A stretch of 64,000 nt of DNA from Pseudomonas sp. ERMR1:02 (GCF_002277815.1 NZ_NKJI01000023.1:35040-99039); one strand, 5' to 3'; positions 25,977 to 35,799 are shown, counted from the first letter of the stretch. Notes: generated by a model from the sequence alone, not told the origin. A program made the numbers and translations.

Positions 25977-26912
25977 TCAGGTCGTTTGAGTCTCGGCGCA
26001 GGCCTTGATCACTTGCTCGCGTAACCAGGTGTTGGCGTTGTCCTGATCGGCATGTTGACTCCACTGCATGTCGAGGGTGAATCCCGGCAAGCCATTGGGC
26101 GCTTCACGGTGATCGAAGACGGCGTCATTGGTTAGCAATTGCTGGATGCGCCGAGGCAGAGTCAGGACGAAGTCGGTGCCAATGATCATTTTCAGTGCCG
26201 CACTGTAGCTATTGGCTCGCGCAACAATCTGCCGTTGCCGTGCTTGTCGCGCTAACCAGCCGTCGACCATGTTGGTGGTGGACGTCCAGGGTGTCGGGAA
26301 CACATGTCGGTGCTCGACGAAGGTTTGCAGGCTCAAGCGCGGCTCCAGCGGGGCCGCGCGTTTATCGAAGACGCAAACCAGTTCATCTTTCAGCAGGGTC
26401 TGCGTGTTGAAGTCGCGGTGACTTCGATGAAAGTTCGGACCAAAACCAATCACCAGGTCGAGGCTACCGTCACGCAGTGCCTCTGCCGGGATGTCGGCTT
26501 CAAATTTGTGCATGTTGACCATCACCGGAAGACCGGCACAAGCGAAGTTCTTCAACAGACGGGGCAGGATCAACTGCTCGAAGTATTCCGGTGCGCAAAT
26601 GTTGTAGGTCGCCGGTTGCAAGGCTGGATCGAACGTTGGCGCCCCGGCGTGACACAGGTTGATGCTTTCGAGGATCTTCAGCATATGGGGATACATGCTG
26701 CCGGCCTTGTAAGTGGGGTGCATGCCCGTGCGCGTGTTGATGAACAGCTCGTCTTCGAAGCTGCTGCGCAGTTTTTTCAAGCAGTAGCTCACTGTGGACT
26801 GGCTAACACACAGCGCCTCGGAGACTCCGGTGACGCTGTTCTGCTCATACACGGCGACGAACACCATGAGGTCCTGCATATCCAGCTTTCTTAGCGCGTT
26901 ACTGTTCAGCAT
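25977..26912 (-). CDS. LysR-family transcriptional regulator
   Basis: 311 residues from ATG 26912: winged helix (NSVTGVSEALCVSQSTVSYC), then an effector domain (PATYNICAPEYFEQLILPRL). An upstream start adds ten residues but has no better ribosome site. Converges with the CHMI-like gene, with 3 bases between stops. The transporter pair lies upstream on the same strand. Target not evident. Confidence 0.88.
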   Translation of the reverse strand: MLNSNALRKLDMQDLMVFVAVYEQNSVTGVSEALCVSQSTVSYCLKKLRSSFEDELFINTRTGMHPTYKAGSMYPHMLKILESINLCHAGAPTFDPALQPATYNICAPEYFEQLILPRLLKNFACAGLPVMVNMHKFEADIPAEALRDGSLDLVIGFGPNFHRSHRDFNTQTLLKDELVCVFDKRAAPLEPRLSLQTFVEHRHVFPTPWTSTTNMVDGWLARQARQRQIVARANSYSAALKMIIGTDFVLTLPRRIQQLLTNDAVFDHREAPNGLPGFTLDMQWSQHADQDNANTWLREQVIKACAETQTT

Positions 26913-27009
26913 CCATTGCGTCTCGCGGTGTTCATTGCGCAAATCGTGCGCAATTGTGTGCGAATGATCCTAGCGGAATGAGGGCGCGAGGAGAACGTCC
27001 TGTCAGTGT

Positions 27010-27927
27010 TCAGTTCTGAACCGAAACGGGCATCGCGCGCCGGCCGGATATCAGCAGCGCAAGCATACCGACCCCGACTAAGGCTGCGCCCACCGCTTCC
27101 AGCGGCAGTGGCGATTGTCGCCACCAGAACCAATGAAACAATGTGATGAACAAGGTGCTCAGATAAATGTAGGAAATCACCGAGGACGGAGCGATCACGC
27201 CAATGGCTCGGTGCAACAGCCAGAAAGTCGCCAGGGTGGCAAACAGCGCCAGGTATACCAGCCAGTAAAAATCGTTCATCGTCAGCAATGATGCCGAACG
27301 CCATCCGCCGCTGAACCCGCAGAACGCCAGCAGAAACAGTGCGCCGAACAGCATGTTCCAGAAAGTCATGGACACCGGCCCGCGACCCTTGAGGCTATCG
27401 GCCTTGAGTCGCTGGCTGAGGGGTGAGTAGAGTGCCATCGCGAGGCAACCGACTCCGTACACCAACAGTGCGTACAGCGCAGGTAGTTCGCCTGGAGCGG
27501 TGCCTTTCATCACCAGCAATATGGCCCCGGCAGCGGCAATCAGCATCGGCACCACCCGATGTTTCAGGCTACTGTCAGGCATCAACACCGCTTCGAACGC
27601 CAGAGTCAGCAGTGGCACCAGCGTGAATATCGTTCCGGTATTGACTGCTGAGGTATAGCGCAGAGCCTCGAACAGCGAGCCGAAATACACTGCCAGCAAC
27701 AGGCCGAGTACGGCATGGCCGAGCAGTCCTCGGGCGGTCATGGAACTATCGCCCTTGATCAGCAGCAGAGGCAAAAACACCAAGGCACAAAACAGCAGGC
27801 GCAAACCGGTCAGCAGGATCGGATCGATGGTTTGACTGACCTGCGCCGCCGCAGCAAACGAGGCGGCGATCAACAAGGCCCAAAGCAACATGCCGGCATG
27901 AGCGACGGCGAAACCGCTGTGTTTCAT
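27010..27927 (-). CDS. EamA/DMT-superfamily transporter
   Basis: 305-residue inner-membrane protein with ten hydrophobic segments in two EamA repeats, drug/metabolite exporter superfamily. ATG 27927 chosen (MKHSGFAVAHAGMLLWALLI); longer non-ATG starts overlap the upstream MFS gene. It lies 14 bases after the CynX-like gene, so the two are cotranscribed. Substrate unknown; amino acids or small metabolites are typical. Confidence 0.87.
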   Translation of the reverse strand: MKHSGFAVAHAGMLLWALLIAASFAAAAQVSQTIDPILLTGLRLLFCALVFLPLLLIKGDSSMTARGLLGHAVLGLLLAVYFGSLFEALRYTSAVNTGTIFTLVPLLTLAFEAVLMPDSSLKHRVVPMLIAAAGAILLVMKGTAPGELPALYALLVYGVGCLAMALYSPLSQRLKADSLKGRGPVSMTFWNMLFGALFLLAFCGFSGGWRSASLLTMNDFYWLVYLALFATLATFWLLHRAIGVIAPSSVISYIYLSTLFITLFHWFWWRQSPLPLEAVGAALVGVGMLALLISGRRAMPVSVQN

Positions 27928-27941
27928 GATGGGTTTTCCGG

Positions 27942-29126
27942 TCAGTGAATGTTGCGGGCGTAGTGCCGTGGATCGAAGCGCGAGACCATCAACAGCAGCA
28001 GCGCCATGACCCCGGTGAGTGACCACCAGGCCCATTCGAAACTGCCGAGTTGATCGCGGATCATCCCGGCGATCAGCGGCGATAGACCGGCGATCAGGTA
28101 GCCGATGCCTTGCACGAATGCGGTCAGGCTACCGGCGCGGCGGGGATCATCCAGGTGGTCCAGCGACACGATCAGGCTCATCGGAAACAGCCCGCCTATA
28201 CCGAGGCCCAACAGGCATGGCCACAAAAGGGACAAGTGTTGCGGACAGAGAATCAGCCCGCAGAAACCGGTCATGATCAGCGTCAGCAACACCACCAGCA
28301 CTGCGCGCCGGTCACGGCTGCGATTGGCGATGGCGGGGGTCACCAGGCCCGACAGCACTTCCATGGCCGTCAAGAAACCCAACAATAGTCCGGCGTGTTG
28401 TTCGCTCCAGCCTTTTTCCACGTAATACGGAGCCAGCCAAGCCAGCACGCAGGTATAGGACGCCGTGCCCAGACCAAAGAAGATCGCGAGTAACCAGGCG
28501 CGGGAATTGGCGAAGAAGGATGCATTGCCAGATGCCTTTGCATCCTGCATCGGCGCGTTTGAACGTTGGGCGCACCAAAACAGCAACGCCAGTACCCCCA
28601 ATAGCGCCCAGATCGCCAGCCCGGCACGCCAACTACCGGTGCGGGCCATCACCAGTGGTGCGAAAGCGGCCGCGATGGTGGCGCCGCCCATGATCGACGT
28701 GACGTAGAGTCCCATGCACAGGGCGACATTGTCGCTAAAGCGGGATTTGATCAGCGCCGGTACCAGTGCCTGGATCAGCGCGATGCCAATGCCGGCCAAT
28801 ATGGCGCTGAGGATCAGTTCGCTCGCCGAATCAAGGAACAGGCGCGACATCGTGGCCACAACGATAATCAATAACGACAGCACGACCGTGCGTTGCTCGC
28901 CGAGGCGCTGGCTGATCGCAAACCCGAAGAACATCGCCAGCCCCATGGCCATTACCGGTAGCGTGGTCAGCAGTGACGCCAGGCTGAAGCTGAGCGTGAT
29001 GTCGCCGCGAATCGCCGACAGCAAAGGCCCGACCGCGGCCATGGAGGGCCGCAGGTTCAAGGCGATGAGAACGATGCTGAGCATCAGCCAGAGGGGTGGG
29101 CGAGAGGTGGCGCGAATGTTTTCCAT
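27942..29126 (-). CDS. CynX/NimT family MFS transporter
   Basis: 394-residue major facilitator with twelve predicted spans and the CynX-group N-terminus (IVLIALNLRPSMAAVGPLLS). Relatives include the E. coli cyanate transporter CynX and the 2-nitroimidazole transporter NimT, but no cynS is nearby, so the substrate is open. First gene of a two-gene leftward unit with the EamA transporter; divergent from eptA. Confidence 0.88.
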   Translation of the reverse strand: MENIRATSRPPLWLMLSIVLIALNLRPSMAAVGPLLSAIRGDITLSFSLASLLTTLPVMAMGLAMFFGFAISQRLGEQRTVVLSLLIIVVATMSRLFLDSASELILSAILAGIGIALIQALVPALIKSRFSDNVALCMGLYVTSIMGGATIAAAFAPLVMARTGSWRAGLAIWALLGVLALLFWCAQRSNAPMQDAKASGNASFFANSRAWLLAIFFGLGTASYTCVLAWLAPYYVEKGWSEQHAGLLLGFLTAMEVLSGLVTPAIANRSRDRRAVLVVLLTLIMTGFCGLILCPQHLSLLWPCLLGLGIGGLFPMSLIVSLDHLDDPRRAGSLTAFVQGIGYLIAGLSPLIAGMIRDQLGSFEWAWWSLTGVMALLLLMVSRFDPRHYARNIH

Positions 29127-29255
29127 AATCGGTCCCTGAGAAGCAGGAGCCGATTAGGCGCGCAGGGGCTGGAGGCGGCAAATCAGAAAATCCGGGGTGG
29201 TATTTGGAAATTAAATAATGCCGGGGCGACGCCGATCTGCGGGGCCAACTATTCG

Positions 29256-29271
29256 TTGGCTTCTTTTTCAC
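29256..29271 (+). promoter_or_regulatory. ColR-like binding site upstream of eptA
   Basis: TTGGCTTCTTTTTCAC matches the ColR box reported for P. putida, YYNASNNYTTTTTCAC as I recall it, at all but one fixed position (G for A). ColRS controls lipid A and envelope-modifying genes including phosphoethanolamine transferases, so the position before eptA is sensible. Not verified by a motif scan. Confidence 0.4.
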
Positions 29272-29369
29272 AAAAAATTGATGGTCGGATGCTTAAAATT
29301 AAAGCCGTCGCGGAAAATGAAATTTTCACATTTGCCGAGGGTACTTCTTTTCAGGAACAGCCGATCACC

Positions 29370-31019
29370 ATGTTGAAGATTAAAGCCGTGCGCCCAGAGT
29401 GGGTGACACTGATTGCCAGCGCCTTTTTATTGACAGCCTTCAATTTTGTTTTGTGGCAGCACCTGTTCGAAATCACGGCGGCTGACGGCAAAGGCATTGT
29501 CATGCGCGTGGCATTCGGTGCGATGATTCTCGCCGCCTTCAACATTGTGCTGACGCTGCTGGCGTTCCGGCCTGTCATGAAACCGGTCCTGACGCTGCTG
29601 TTCATGATCAGCGCAGGCGTGGCGTATTTCATGAGTCAATACGGTGTGTTGATCGATGCTGGCATGTTGCGCAACTTCGCCGAAACCAATGCCACGGAAG
29701 TGCAGGGTTTATTGTCGATAAAATTGCTTGTTTATATTGTGCTGCTCGGTATTTTGCCATCGTGGTTGCTATGGAAAACCCCGATTAATTATCGTCGCTG
29801 GCATCGTGAACTGTTAAGTAAGGCCCTGGTGAGCGTCGCATCATTTGCGGTTATCGGTGGTGTTGCGCTTGTTAACTATCAAGGCTTGTCATCGCTTTTT
29901 CGCAATCACCATGAGCTGCGCTTGATGGTGGTGCCGAGCAATTACATCGGCGCTTCGTTCGGTTACATGCGTGAACAAGTCGCGTCTGCGCGACAACCCT
30001 TTGTCAAAGTCGGTGAAGATGCCCAGCGAAAGCCCGCCTGGCAAACTCACGGCCGTAAATCCCTGACCGTGCTGGTGGTGGGTGAAAGTGCCAGGGCGGA
30101 GAACTTCGGTATCCTGGGCTATGACCGCGACACCACGCCAAAACTGAGCAAAGAAGCTGGCCTGATCGCTTTCACGGATGTGCATTCCTGCGGTACTGAA
30201 ACCGCCGTGTCGGTGCCTTGCATGTTTTCCAACATGGGCCGCAAGGATTACAACGCCAGCAAGGCGAAGAATGAAGAAGGCCTGCTGGACGTGCTCAAAC
30301 GTGCGGGTATTGATGTTATCTGGCGTGATAACCAATCCGGCTGTAAAGGTACTTGCGACCGCGTGACGATCGACGATGTCAGTAACTTGAAAGACCCGGT
30401 GCTGTGCGCCAATAGTGAGTGCCGTGACGAAATCCTGCTGCAAGGCTTGCAGCACTTTATCGATAACCTGGATAAAGACACGGTACTGGTATTGCACCAG
30501 ATGGGCAGTCACGGCCCGGAATACTTCAAGCGTTACCCGAAAGAGTACGAACGCTTTACCCCGGTCTGTGAAAGTAATGCGCTGAACAATTGCAGTCGCG
30601 AAAGTATCGTCAACGGCTACGACAACACCCTGGTGTATACCGACCACGTGCTATCGACCCTCATCGATCTTTTGCGCAGCAAACAGGACAAGGTCGATAC
30701 CGCGATGCTGTACCTGTCGGATCACGGCGAGTCCCTGGGCGAGTACAACCTGTTCCTGCACGGCACGCCTTACCTGCTGGCGCCGGAGCAACAAAAGCAT
30801 GTGGCAATGCTGGCCTGGTTCTCCGACAGCTATCAAAAGTCGTTTTCGGTAGACACCCACTGCCTGCAACTGGGCCGTGAAAAGCCCCTGAGCCAGGACA
30901 ATCTATTCCATTCGATGCTGGGTCTGCTAGAGGTCAACAGCAAGGTCTACAACCGGGATCTGGATATGTTTGCCGGATGTCGTGGAGCGGTGGTCGACGG
31001 CGTGCTGGCCAACGAATGA
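29370..31019 (+). CDS. eptA: lipid A phosphoethanolamine transferase (EptA family)
   Basis: Inner-membrane enzyme that adds phosphoethanolamine to lipid A, lowering surface charge and polymyxin binding. 549 residues from ATG 29370: five N-terminal membrane spans (to about residue 170), then a periplasmic sulfatase-fold domain with Glu239 (VGESARAENFG), nucleophile Thr276 (SCGTETAVSVPC) and SDHGESLGE, plus paired cysteines. In-frame ATG 29289 would add 27 residues and begins with a near copy of the same MLKIKAV peptide. ATG 29370 gives the usual family start. CptA is the main alternative name. Confidence 0.9.
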   Translation: MLKIKAVRPEWVTLIASAFLLTAFNFVLWQHLFEITAADGKGIVMRVAFGAMILAAFNIVLTLLAFRPVMKPVLTLLFMISAGVAYFMSQYGVLIDAGMLRNFAETNATEVQGLLSIKLLVYIVLLGILPSWLLWKTPINYRRWHRELLSKALVSVASFAVIGGVALVNYQGLSSLFRNHHELRLMVVPSNYIGASFGYMREQVASARQPFVKVGEDAQRKPAWQTHGRKSLTVLVVGESARAENFGILGYDRDTTPKLSKEAGLIAFTDVHSCGTETAVSVPCMFSNMGRKDYNASKAKNEEGLLDVLKRAGIDVIWRDNQSGCKGTCDRVTIDDVSNLKDPVLCANSECRDEILLQGLQHFIDNLDKDTVLVLHQMGSHGPEYFKRYPKEYERFTPVCESNALNNCSRESIVNGYDNTLVYTDHVLSTLIDLLRSKQDKVDTAMLYLSDHGESLGEYNLFLHGTPYLLAPEQQKHVAMLAWFSDSYQKSFSVDTHCLQLGREKPLSQDNLFHSMLGLLEVNSKVYNRDLDMFAGCRGAVVDGVLANE

Positions 31020-31091
31020 GTGCTCCAACCTTTTTTTATGTAATAGCCGCTAGTTTGCGGCTGGTGCAACGATCATAAAGAGCCATCGCAC

Positions 31092-31754
31092 ATGCCTGCC
31101 CAATCCCGATCCGCCATTGAGCTTGAGTTCGCCCGGCGCTACGACCAGGAACACGCCCGTGTCTGTTTACAACCGCGCGCGCAAGACCTGCCCGGGCGTT
31201 TGGCGTTCTGGCGTGAGGAGCAGCTGGTGCGTCATGCGCTCAAGGTCTGCGGTGAGCCGGGACTGATTCTCGATGTGGCGTGCGGTGTCGGGCGGTTCTG
31301 GCCGGTGCTGGCCGAACATGCCAATCGGGTGATTCTCGCGACTGATCCGTCCCAAGACATTCTCGATCATGCCCGAACCCATCATCCCCAGAACCTGCTG
31401 AAACGAGTGAGGACCTTTCAAAGTTCTGCTGTTTCCATTGGGCTGTCTGTGAATGCCGTTGATTGCATTTTTTGCATGCAGCTGTTTCAACACCTGGCCA
31501 GCCCCGAGCACCGTTTGGCAATGCTCGGCGAGTTTCACCGGGTCAGTCGCGATACGGTGATTGTGGCGATACGGGTTGGTGGTCGTTTCAAAGCGCGACA
31601 CACAGACGTGCAGGGGCTTGCAGCCCGACCGCTGGCAAGCAAGGCTGAGGTTGAGGCCGAGTTCAGGCAAGCGGGTTTTAGCGTGCTCAGCCATCAAGAC
31701 TTCCTGCCCGGCTGGGCGCCGATGCGGGTTTACGTGTTGCGTAAGGTCGGCTAA
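31092..31754 (+). CDS. class I SAM-dependent methyltransferase
   Basis: 220-residue cytosolic protein with the SAM-binding motif I LDVACGVGRFWPVL (about residues 59-72) and the later motifs DCIFCMQLFQHL and VSRDTVIVAI. Follows eptA by 72 bases in the same direction and may share its transcript. The acceptor cannot be inferred from sequence. Confidence 0.82.
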   Translation: MPAQSRSAIELEFARRYDQEHARVCLQPRAQDLPGRLAFWREEQLVRHALKVCGEPGLILDVACGVGRFWPVLAEHANRVILATDPSQDILDHARTHHPQNLLKRVRTFQSSAVSIGLSVNAVDCIFCMQLFQHLASPEHRLAMLGEFHRVSRDTVIVAIRVGGRFKARHTDVQGLAARPLASKAEVEAEFRQAGFSVLSHQDFLPGWAPMRVYVLRKVG

Positions 31755-31877
31755 TCCGGCTTTGTCGGACTATTCTTTTCGTTAAGCAGGTATTTTCGCT
31801 AACGCTCTTGTTCAGTGGATGCGCGGAAATCGCCGGGGGCGATATATACTGCGCGCCATTCTTCAAGGGAGAGCCGT

Positions 31878-33011
31878 GTGGCCATCGATATTCACTGGAT
31901 TCGCGACAACGATAGCCTCGGCCAATTTTGCGCCGAATGGCAAAAGCTGCCATTCGTTGCCCTCGACACCGAATTCATGCGGGTCGACACCTTCTATCCG
32001 ATCGCCGGCCTGTTGCAGGTGGGCGATGGCACGCGCGCCTACCTGATTGATCCGCTGACCATCGACAACTGGCAGCCGCTGGCCGCGTTGCTGGAAAACC
32101 CTGCGGTACTCAAAGTCCTGCATGCCTGCAGCGAAGACCTCGAAGTCCTGTTGCGCCTGACCGGCAGCCTGCCGTTACCGTTGTTCGACACGCAACTGGC
32201 TGCCGCTTATCTGAATCTGGGCTTTTCCATGGGCTATTCGCGGCTTGTGCAGGAAGTGCTCGGCATCGACCTGCCCAAGGGTGAAACCCGTTCCGACTGG
32301 CTGCAACGCCCGCTTTCCGAGACTCAGATCAGCTACGCCGCCGAAGACGCCGTGCACTTGGCGGAAGTTTTCGTGCAGCTTCGTCCGAAGCTGTCTGATG
32401 ACAAGTATGCATGGGTCCTGGAAGACGGCGCCGAGCTGGTGGCCAACCTGCGCCGCGAGACCGATCCGTATGAGGTCTATCGCGACGCCAAGCTGGCCTG
32501 GAAACTGTCCCGCGCCCAACTCGCTGTGTTGCGTGAACTCTGCGCCTGGCGTGAGACAGAGGCCCGCGCCCGTGACTTGCCGCGCAACCGTATCATTCGC
32601 GAGCATTCGCTGTGGCCACTGGCGCGCACGCAGCCAGACAACCTCGGCGCATTGGCGAAAATCGAAGACATGCACCCGCGTACCGTGCGTCAGGATGGCG
32701 AGTTTCTGCTTGATCTGATCAAGCGCTCTGGCAGTGTGTCGCCAGATCAGTGGCCGCCAGCCGTGCCGGAGCCGCTGCCGGTAGACGCCGCTGCGTTGCT
32801 CAAGCAGATGAAAGCCATCGGCCAGGCCGAAGCCGAGCGCCTGGACATCGCACCAGAGCTGATGCTGCGCAAGAAAACCTTGGAAGCGTTGCTAAAAAGC
32901 GGCTTCCCCAATGGTCCCTACCAATTGCCTGATTCGCTGCGTGGCTGGCGCCGCGAATTGATGGGCCAGGCGCTGCTCGACAGCTTGTCCACCGCCGGAG
33001 AACAGCCTTGA
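31878..33011 (+). CDS. rnd: ribonuclease D
   Basis: 3'-to-5' exoribonuclease trimming tRNA precursors. 377 residues from GTG 31878: a DEDD exonuclease domain with Asp30 and Glu32 (FVALDTEFMRVDTFYP), ACSEDLEVLL and YAAEDAVHL, then an HRDC domain (about 210-290). The GTG start fits the AAGGGAGAG site 5 bases upstream. Its stop overlaps the ycgL start (TTGA). Confidence 0.94.
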   Translation: MAIDIHWIRDNDSLGQFCAEWQKLPFVALDTEFMRVDTFYPIAGLLQVGDGTRAYLIDPLTIDNWQPLAALLENPAVLKVLHACSEDLEVLLRLTGSLPLPLFDTQLAAAYLNLGFSMGYSRLVQEVLGIDLPKGETRSDWLQRPLSETQISYAAEDAVHLAEVFVQLRPKLSDDKYAWVLEDGAELVANLRRETDPYEVYRDAKLAWKLSRAQLAVLRELCAWRETEARARDLPRNRIIREHSLWPLARTQPDNLGALAKIEDMHPRTVRQDGEFLLDLIKRSGSVSPDQWPPAVPEPLPVDAAALLKQMKAIGQAEAERLDIAPELMLRKKTLEALLKSGFPNGPYQLPDSLRGWRRELMGQALLDSLSTAGEQP

Positions 33012-33301
33012 AACGTATTTGCTCCATCTACCGCAGTTCGAAGAGAAACGAGATGTACCTCTATGTGCTCAAAAGCGATGCACTGGAGCGCGTGCCTGAA
33101 CCTCTGATGATCGCCTTCGGTAAAGCCATCCACGCTTTCGATATGGTGCTTTCGCCCGAGCGCAAACTGTCGCGCGAGGACATCACCGTCGTGTTGGAAA
33201 ACCTCGACAAGCAGGGTTACCACCTGCAAATGCCGCCGGCCGAAGACGAATACATCGAACACTTGCCGGAAGAGTTGCTGCGACGCAACGACCCGATGTA
33301 A
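33008..33301 (+). CDS. YcgL domain-containing protein
   Basis: 97-residue protein of the small YcgL family (MKRICSIYRSSKRNEMYLYV; GYHLQMPP), function unsettled. It starts at TTG 33008, sharing the bases TTGA with the rnd stop, so it is translated by coupling. The rnd-ycgL-ycgN neighbourhood is conserved in Pseudomonas, although here the genes are separated by other insertions. Confidence 0.85.
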   Translation: MKRICSIYRSSKRNEMYLYVLKSDALERVPEPLMIAFGKAIHAFDMVLSPERKLSREDITVVLENLDKQGYHLQMPPAEDEYIEHLPEELLRRNDPM

Positions 33302-33308
33302 TCGGCAG

Positions 33309-33330
33309 AAAGGCTCTTTTCAGAGCCTTT
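33309..33330 (+). terminator. hairpin after ycgL
   Basis: AAAGGCTC (33309-33316) pairs with GAGCCTTT (33323-33330), loop TTTTCA, with T residues at the stem end. A modest intrinsic terminator closing rnd-ycgL. Confidence 0.6.
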
Positions 33331-33421
33331 GTGAACACTGGAATGATTTTGGCGATGGCCAGGGCGATGCAGCAGTATGGCGACGATGGCCATCTGCAGC
33401 GCTTTTTTTTAAGGTTAAAGC

Positions 33422-34352
33422 ATGCGCGTTCTGATTGCTGAACACGACCACCCTGTGTACACCCGACTGCTGCGCGAGTCCGCGCCTGATCTGGAAGTGC
33501 TGACCAGCGGTGACTCCGCCGAATTGGCCCGCCAGGCCACCGAGTGTTCGGTCTGGCTCGGTCAACCCGACCTGCTGGCGACCCTGCTGCGTCAAGGCCA
33601 CCAACCACAATGGCTGCAATCAACCTGGGCGGGCATCACGCCGCTGCTGGCTGACGGTCTGCCACGCCACTATCGCCTGACCCGTGCGGTGGGATTTTCG
33701 GCCAGGTCATGGCCGAATACGTGCTTACCTACATGCTCGGTCATGAGCGTGAAGTGTTGGCACGGCTGGTCAGCCAGGTTGAGCGCAAGTGGGACAGTCG
33801 TCATGGCCAGAGCCTGGCGGGGCGCAAGGTGCTGATCGTCGGCACCGGTGACATCGGGCAGACTGTGGCGCAGTTCCTCGTACCTTTTGGTGTCGAGTTG
33901 TACGGCATCGCCAGTGAGGCCCGTAAGCAGGCGCCGTTCGTCGAAGTCGGTGCTATGGCCGATTTGCCGCGCTTGGTTGGTGAAGTGGATTATGTAATCA
34001 ATCTACTGCCAAATACCCCGAACACCCACGATATCTACAACGCGGCGCTGTTCAAGCAATTCAAGCCAACCGGGTTGTTCATCAACGTCGGGCGCGGTGT
34101 GGCGGTGGTCGATGCGGACTTGGTGGAAGCCTTGAAAGAGGGCCATCTGGCGGGGGCGGTGATCGACGTCTGCCGTCAGGAGCCGTTGCCGCAGCGCCAT
34201 CCGTTCTGGACCGCCTGGGCCTGCTGCTGACCGGCCACAGTTCGGCACCGACTTCGCCGTCCTTGATGGTGAAACTGTTTGTCGAGAATCTGCGGGCGTT
34301 TCAGACGGGCGAGGCGCTGCGCGGGGAAGTGGATTTCGATCGCGGATATTGA
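33422..34352 (+). pseudogene. D-2-hydroxyacid dehydrogenase (GhrA-like), frameshifted as read
   Basis: NAD(P)-dependent 2-hydroxyacid dehydrogenase reducing glyoxylate/hydroxypyruvate-type ketoacids. Rossmann motif VLIVGTGDIGQTVA, FINVGRGVAVVD and the catalytic region AVIDVCRQEPLP are all present. Two single-base losses break it: near 33691-33693 (TRAVG | IFGQVMAEYV) and near 34213-34216 (HPFWTA | LGLLLTGHSS). With both restored the protein is about 310 residues and complete. The cleanness of both breaks suggests sequence error. A REPIN follows directly. Confidence 0.82.
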
Positions 34353-34360
34353 ATCCACCC

Positions 34361-34466
34361 GATCTACTGTAGGAGCCGAGCTTGCTCGCGATTAGGCCAT
34401 CACATTCAACATCATTGTTGACTGTTAGACCGCCATCGCGAGCAAGCTCGGCTCCTACAGTAGATC
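34361..34466. repeat. REPIN with perfect 32-base arms
   Basis: The first 32 bases (34361-34392, starting GATCTACTGTAGGAGCCGAG) are exactly the reverse complement of 34435-34466. The core is a REP variant ending TTGCTCGCGAT and differs from the type at 8472. The arms extend past the REP core, so this looks like a recent copy. Confidence 0.85.
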
Positions 34467-34477
34467 TTCGTTGTGGC

Positions 34478-35070
34478 TTAGAGGGTGAAATCGCCTTCAG
34501 CCGCGAGTTCGCTCAGCGGACGGCGCGGGCTTGGCTCTTCACGGGCTTGCAGGTACTCAGCCAAGGTTGCCTTGTCGCCCAGTTTGCCGATCGCCACGGC
34601 GGCGTGCAGGGCATAGCCCTCGGGAATGTTCAGCTCCTTGCGGGTCAGCTCCTGATCGAAACCGGCCATGCCGTGGGTATGCCAGCCGCTGATGCTCGCT
34701 TGCAGCGCCAGGTGGCCCCAGGCCGAGCCAGTGTCGAAGGTGTGCCACAGGGCCGGGGTTTCCTCGGTGGCGCCAGGCACCGCGAAGGTGGTTTTCGAGA
34801 TCACGATCACCAGTGCCGAGGCGTGTTGCGCCCAGCTGCGGTTGAACTCGTTCAACAGGCCAGATAACGCTCCCAGTTCGGCGTGTCGCGACGCGCGTAG
34901 AGAAATCGCCAAGGCTGCGAGTTATAGGCCGACGGCGCCCAGCGCGCGGCTTCGAAGAAACTCAACAGGGTTTCCTCGGGGATGGTTTCGCCGGTGAAGG
35001 CGCGGGGCGACCAGCGATCGGTGAACTGAGGGTGAATGGCGTAATCGGCAACGCGTGGGTTTGCACTCAT
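34478..35070 (-). pseudogene. nitroreductase family protein, frameshifted as read
   Basis: FMN-dependent oxidoreductase of the nitroreductase fold. From ATG 35070: SPRAFTGETIPEETLLSFFE, then ARWAPSAYNSQPWRFLYARR, the classic FMN-binding start. The frame is lost near 34859-34862 (NWERYL | GLLNEFN) and resumes with one added G; the remainder ends LAAEGDFTL. Restored length 197 residues, normal for this group. Probably intact in the organism. Confidence 0.82.
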
Positions 35071-35349
35071 CAAGAGATTCCTTGCTACGTTTGGAAGTGA
35101 GGGACGTCTAAACCTGCGGGCGCAGTTGAGCTGAGCGGTAAGGTTTGTCGAGAGCCTTGGCGGTTCATCGCAATGCAACGCGGTCGAGCGTTAATGGCAC
35201 GCAGGTAGGGCTCCTTGCGACAGGCAAAGCTACTTGCAGATGCCAAAACTGACAAGCCCCGATCTACCGGCAGTCGCCAGTGCTTGGCCCACGGGGCTGC
35301 GGGCACTAGACTGGCGGCCTTTTCACAACCTGATGTTGATGCTCGAGCC

Positions 35350-35799
35350 ATGGCCGCCAAAGTCGAACCGTTCTGGATACGCAAAACCCTCGATCAACTC
35401 GATCAAGAGGAATGGGAGTCGCTGTGCGACGGTTGTGGCCTGTGTTGCCTGCAAAAGCTCGAAGATGAAGACGACAACAGCGTCTATTACACGCGTATCG
35501 CCTGCAAGCTGCTGGACCTGAAAACCTGCCAGTGCAGCGATTACCCGAATCGTCGCGACTCGGTGCCGGACTGCATCCAGCTCACGCCGGGCAAGGCCGA
35601 TGAATTCAAATGGCTGCCGCCGACCTGCGGATATCGACTGGTCAGCGAGGGCAAGGATTTACCGCTGTGGCATCACCTGGTGTGCGGTGATCGCGATGCG
35701 GTGCATCACGAACGAATTTCCCAGTCCGGGCGCATGCTTGCCGAAGGTAGCGTGGCCGAAGACGATTGGGAAGATCATCTGATTTTCCGCGCGGGTTAA
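35350..35799 (+). CDS. YcgN family cysteine-cluster protein (UPF0260)
   Basis: 149-residue protein with the CxxC-type cluster signature CDGCGLCCLQK near residues 27-37 plus CKLLDLKTCQCSDYPNR, placing it in the YkgJ/YcgN zinc- or iron-binding family. ATG 35350. Function unknown; commonly found near rnd and ycgL. Followed 36 bases later by the peptidase-like gene, probably on the same transcript. Confidence 0.86.
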   Translation: MAAKVEPFWIRKTLDQLDQEEWESLCDGCGLCCLQKLEDEDDNSVYYTRIACKLLDLKTCQCSDYPNRRDSVPDCIQLTPGKADEFKWLPPTCGYRLVSEGKDLPLWHHLVCGDRDAVHHERISQSGRMLAEGSVAEDDWEDHLIFRAG

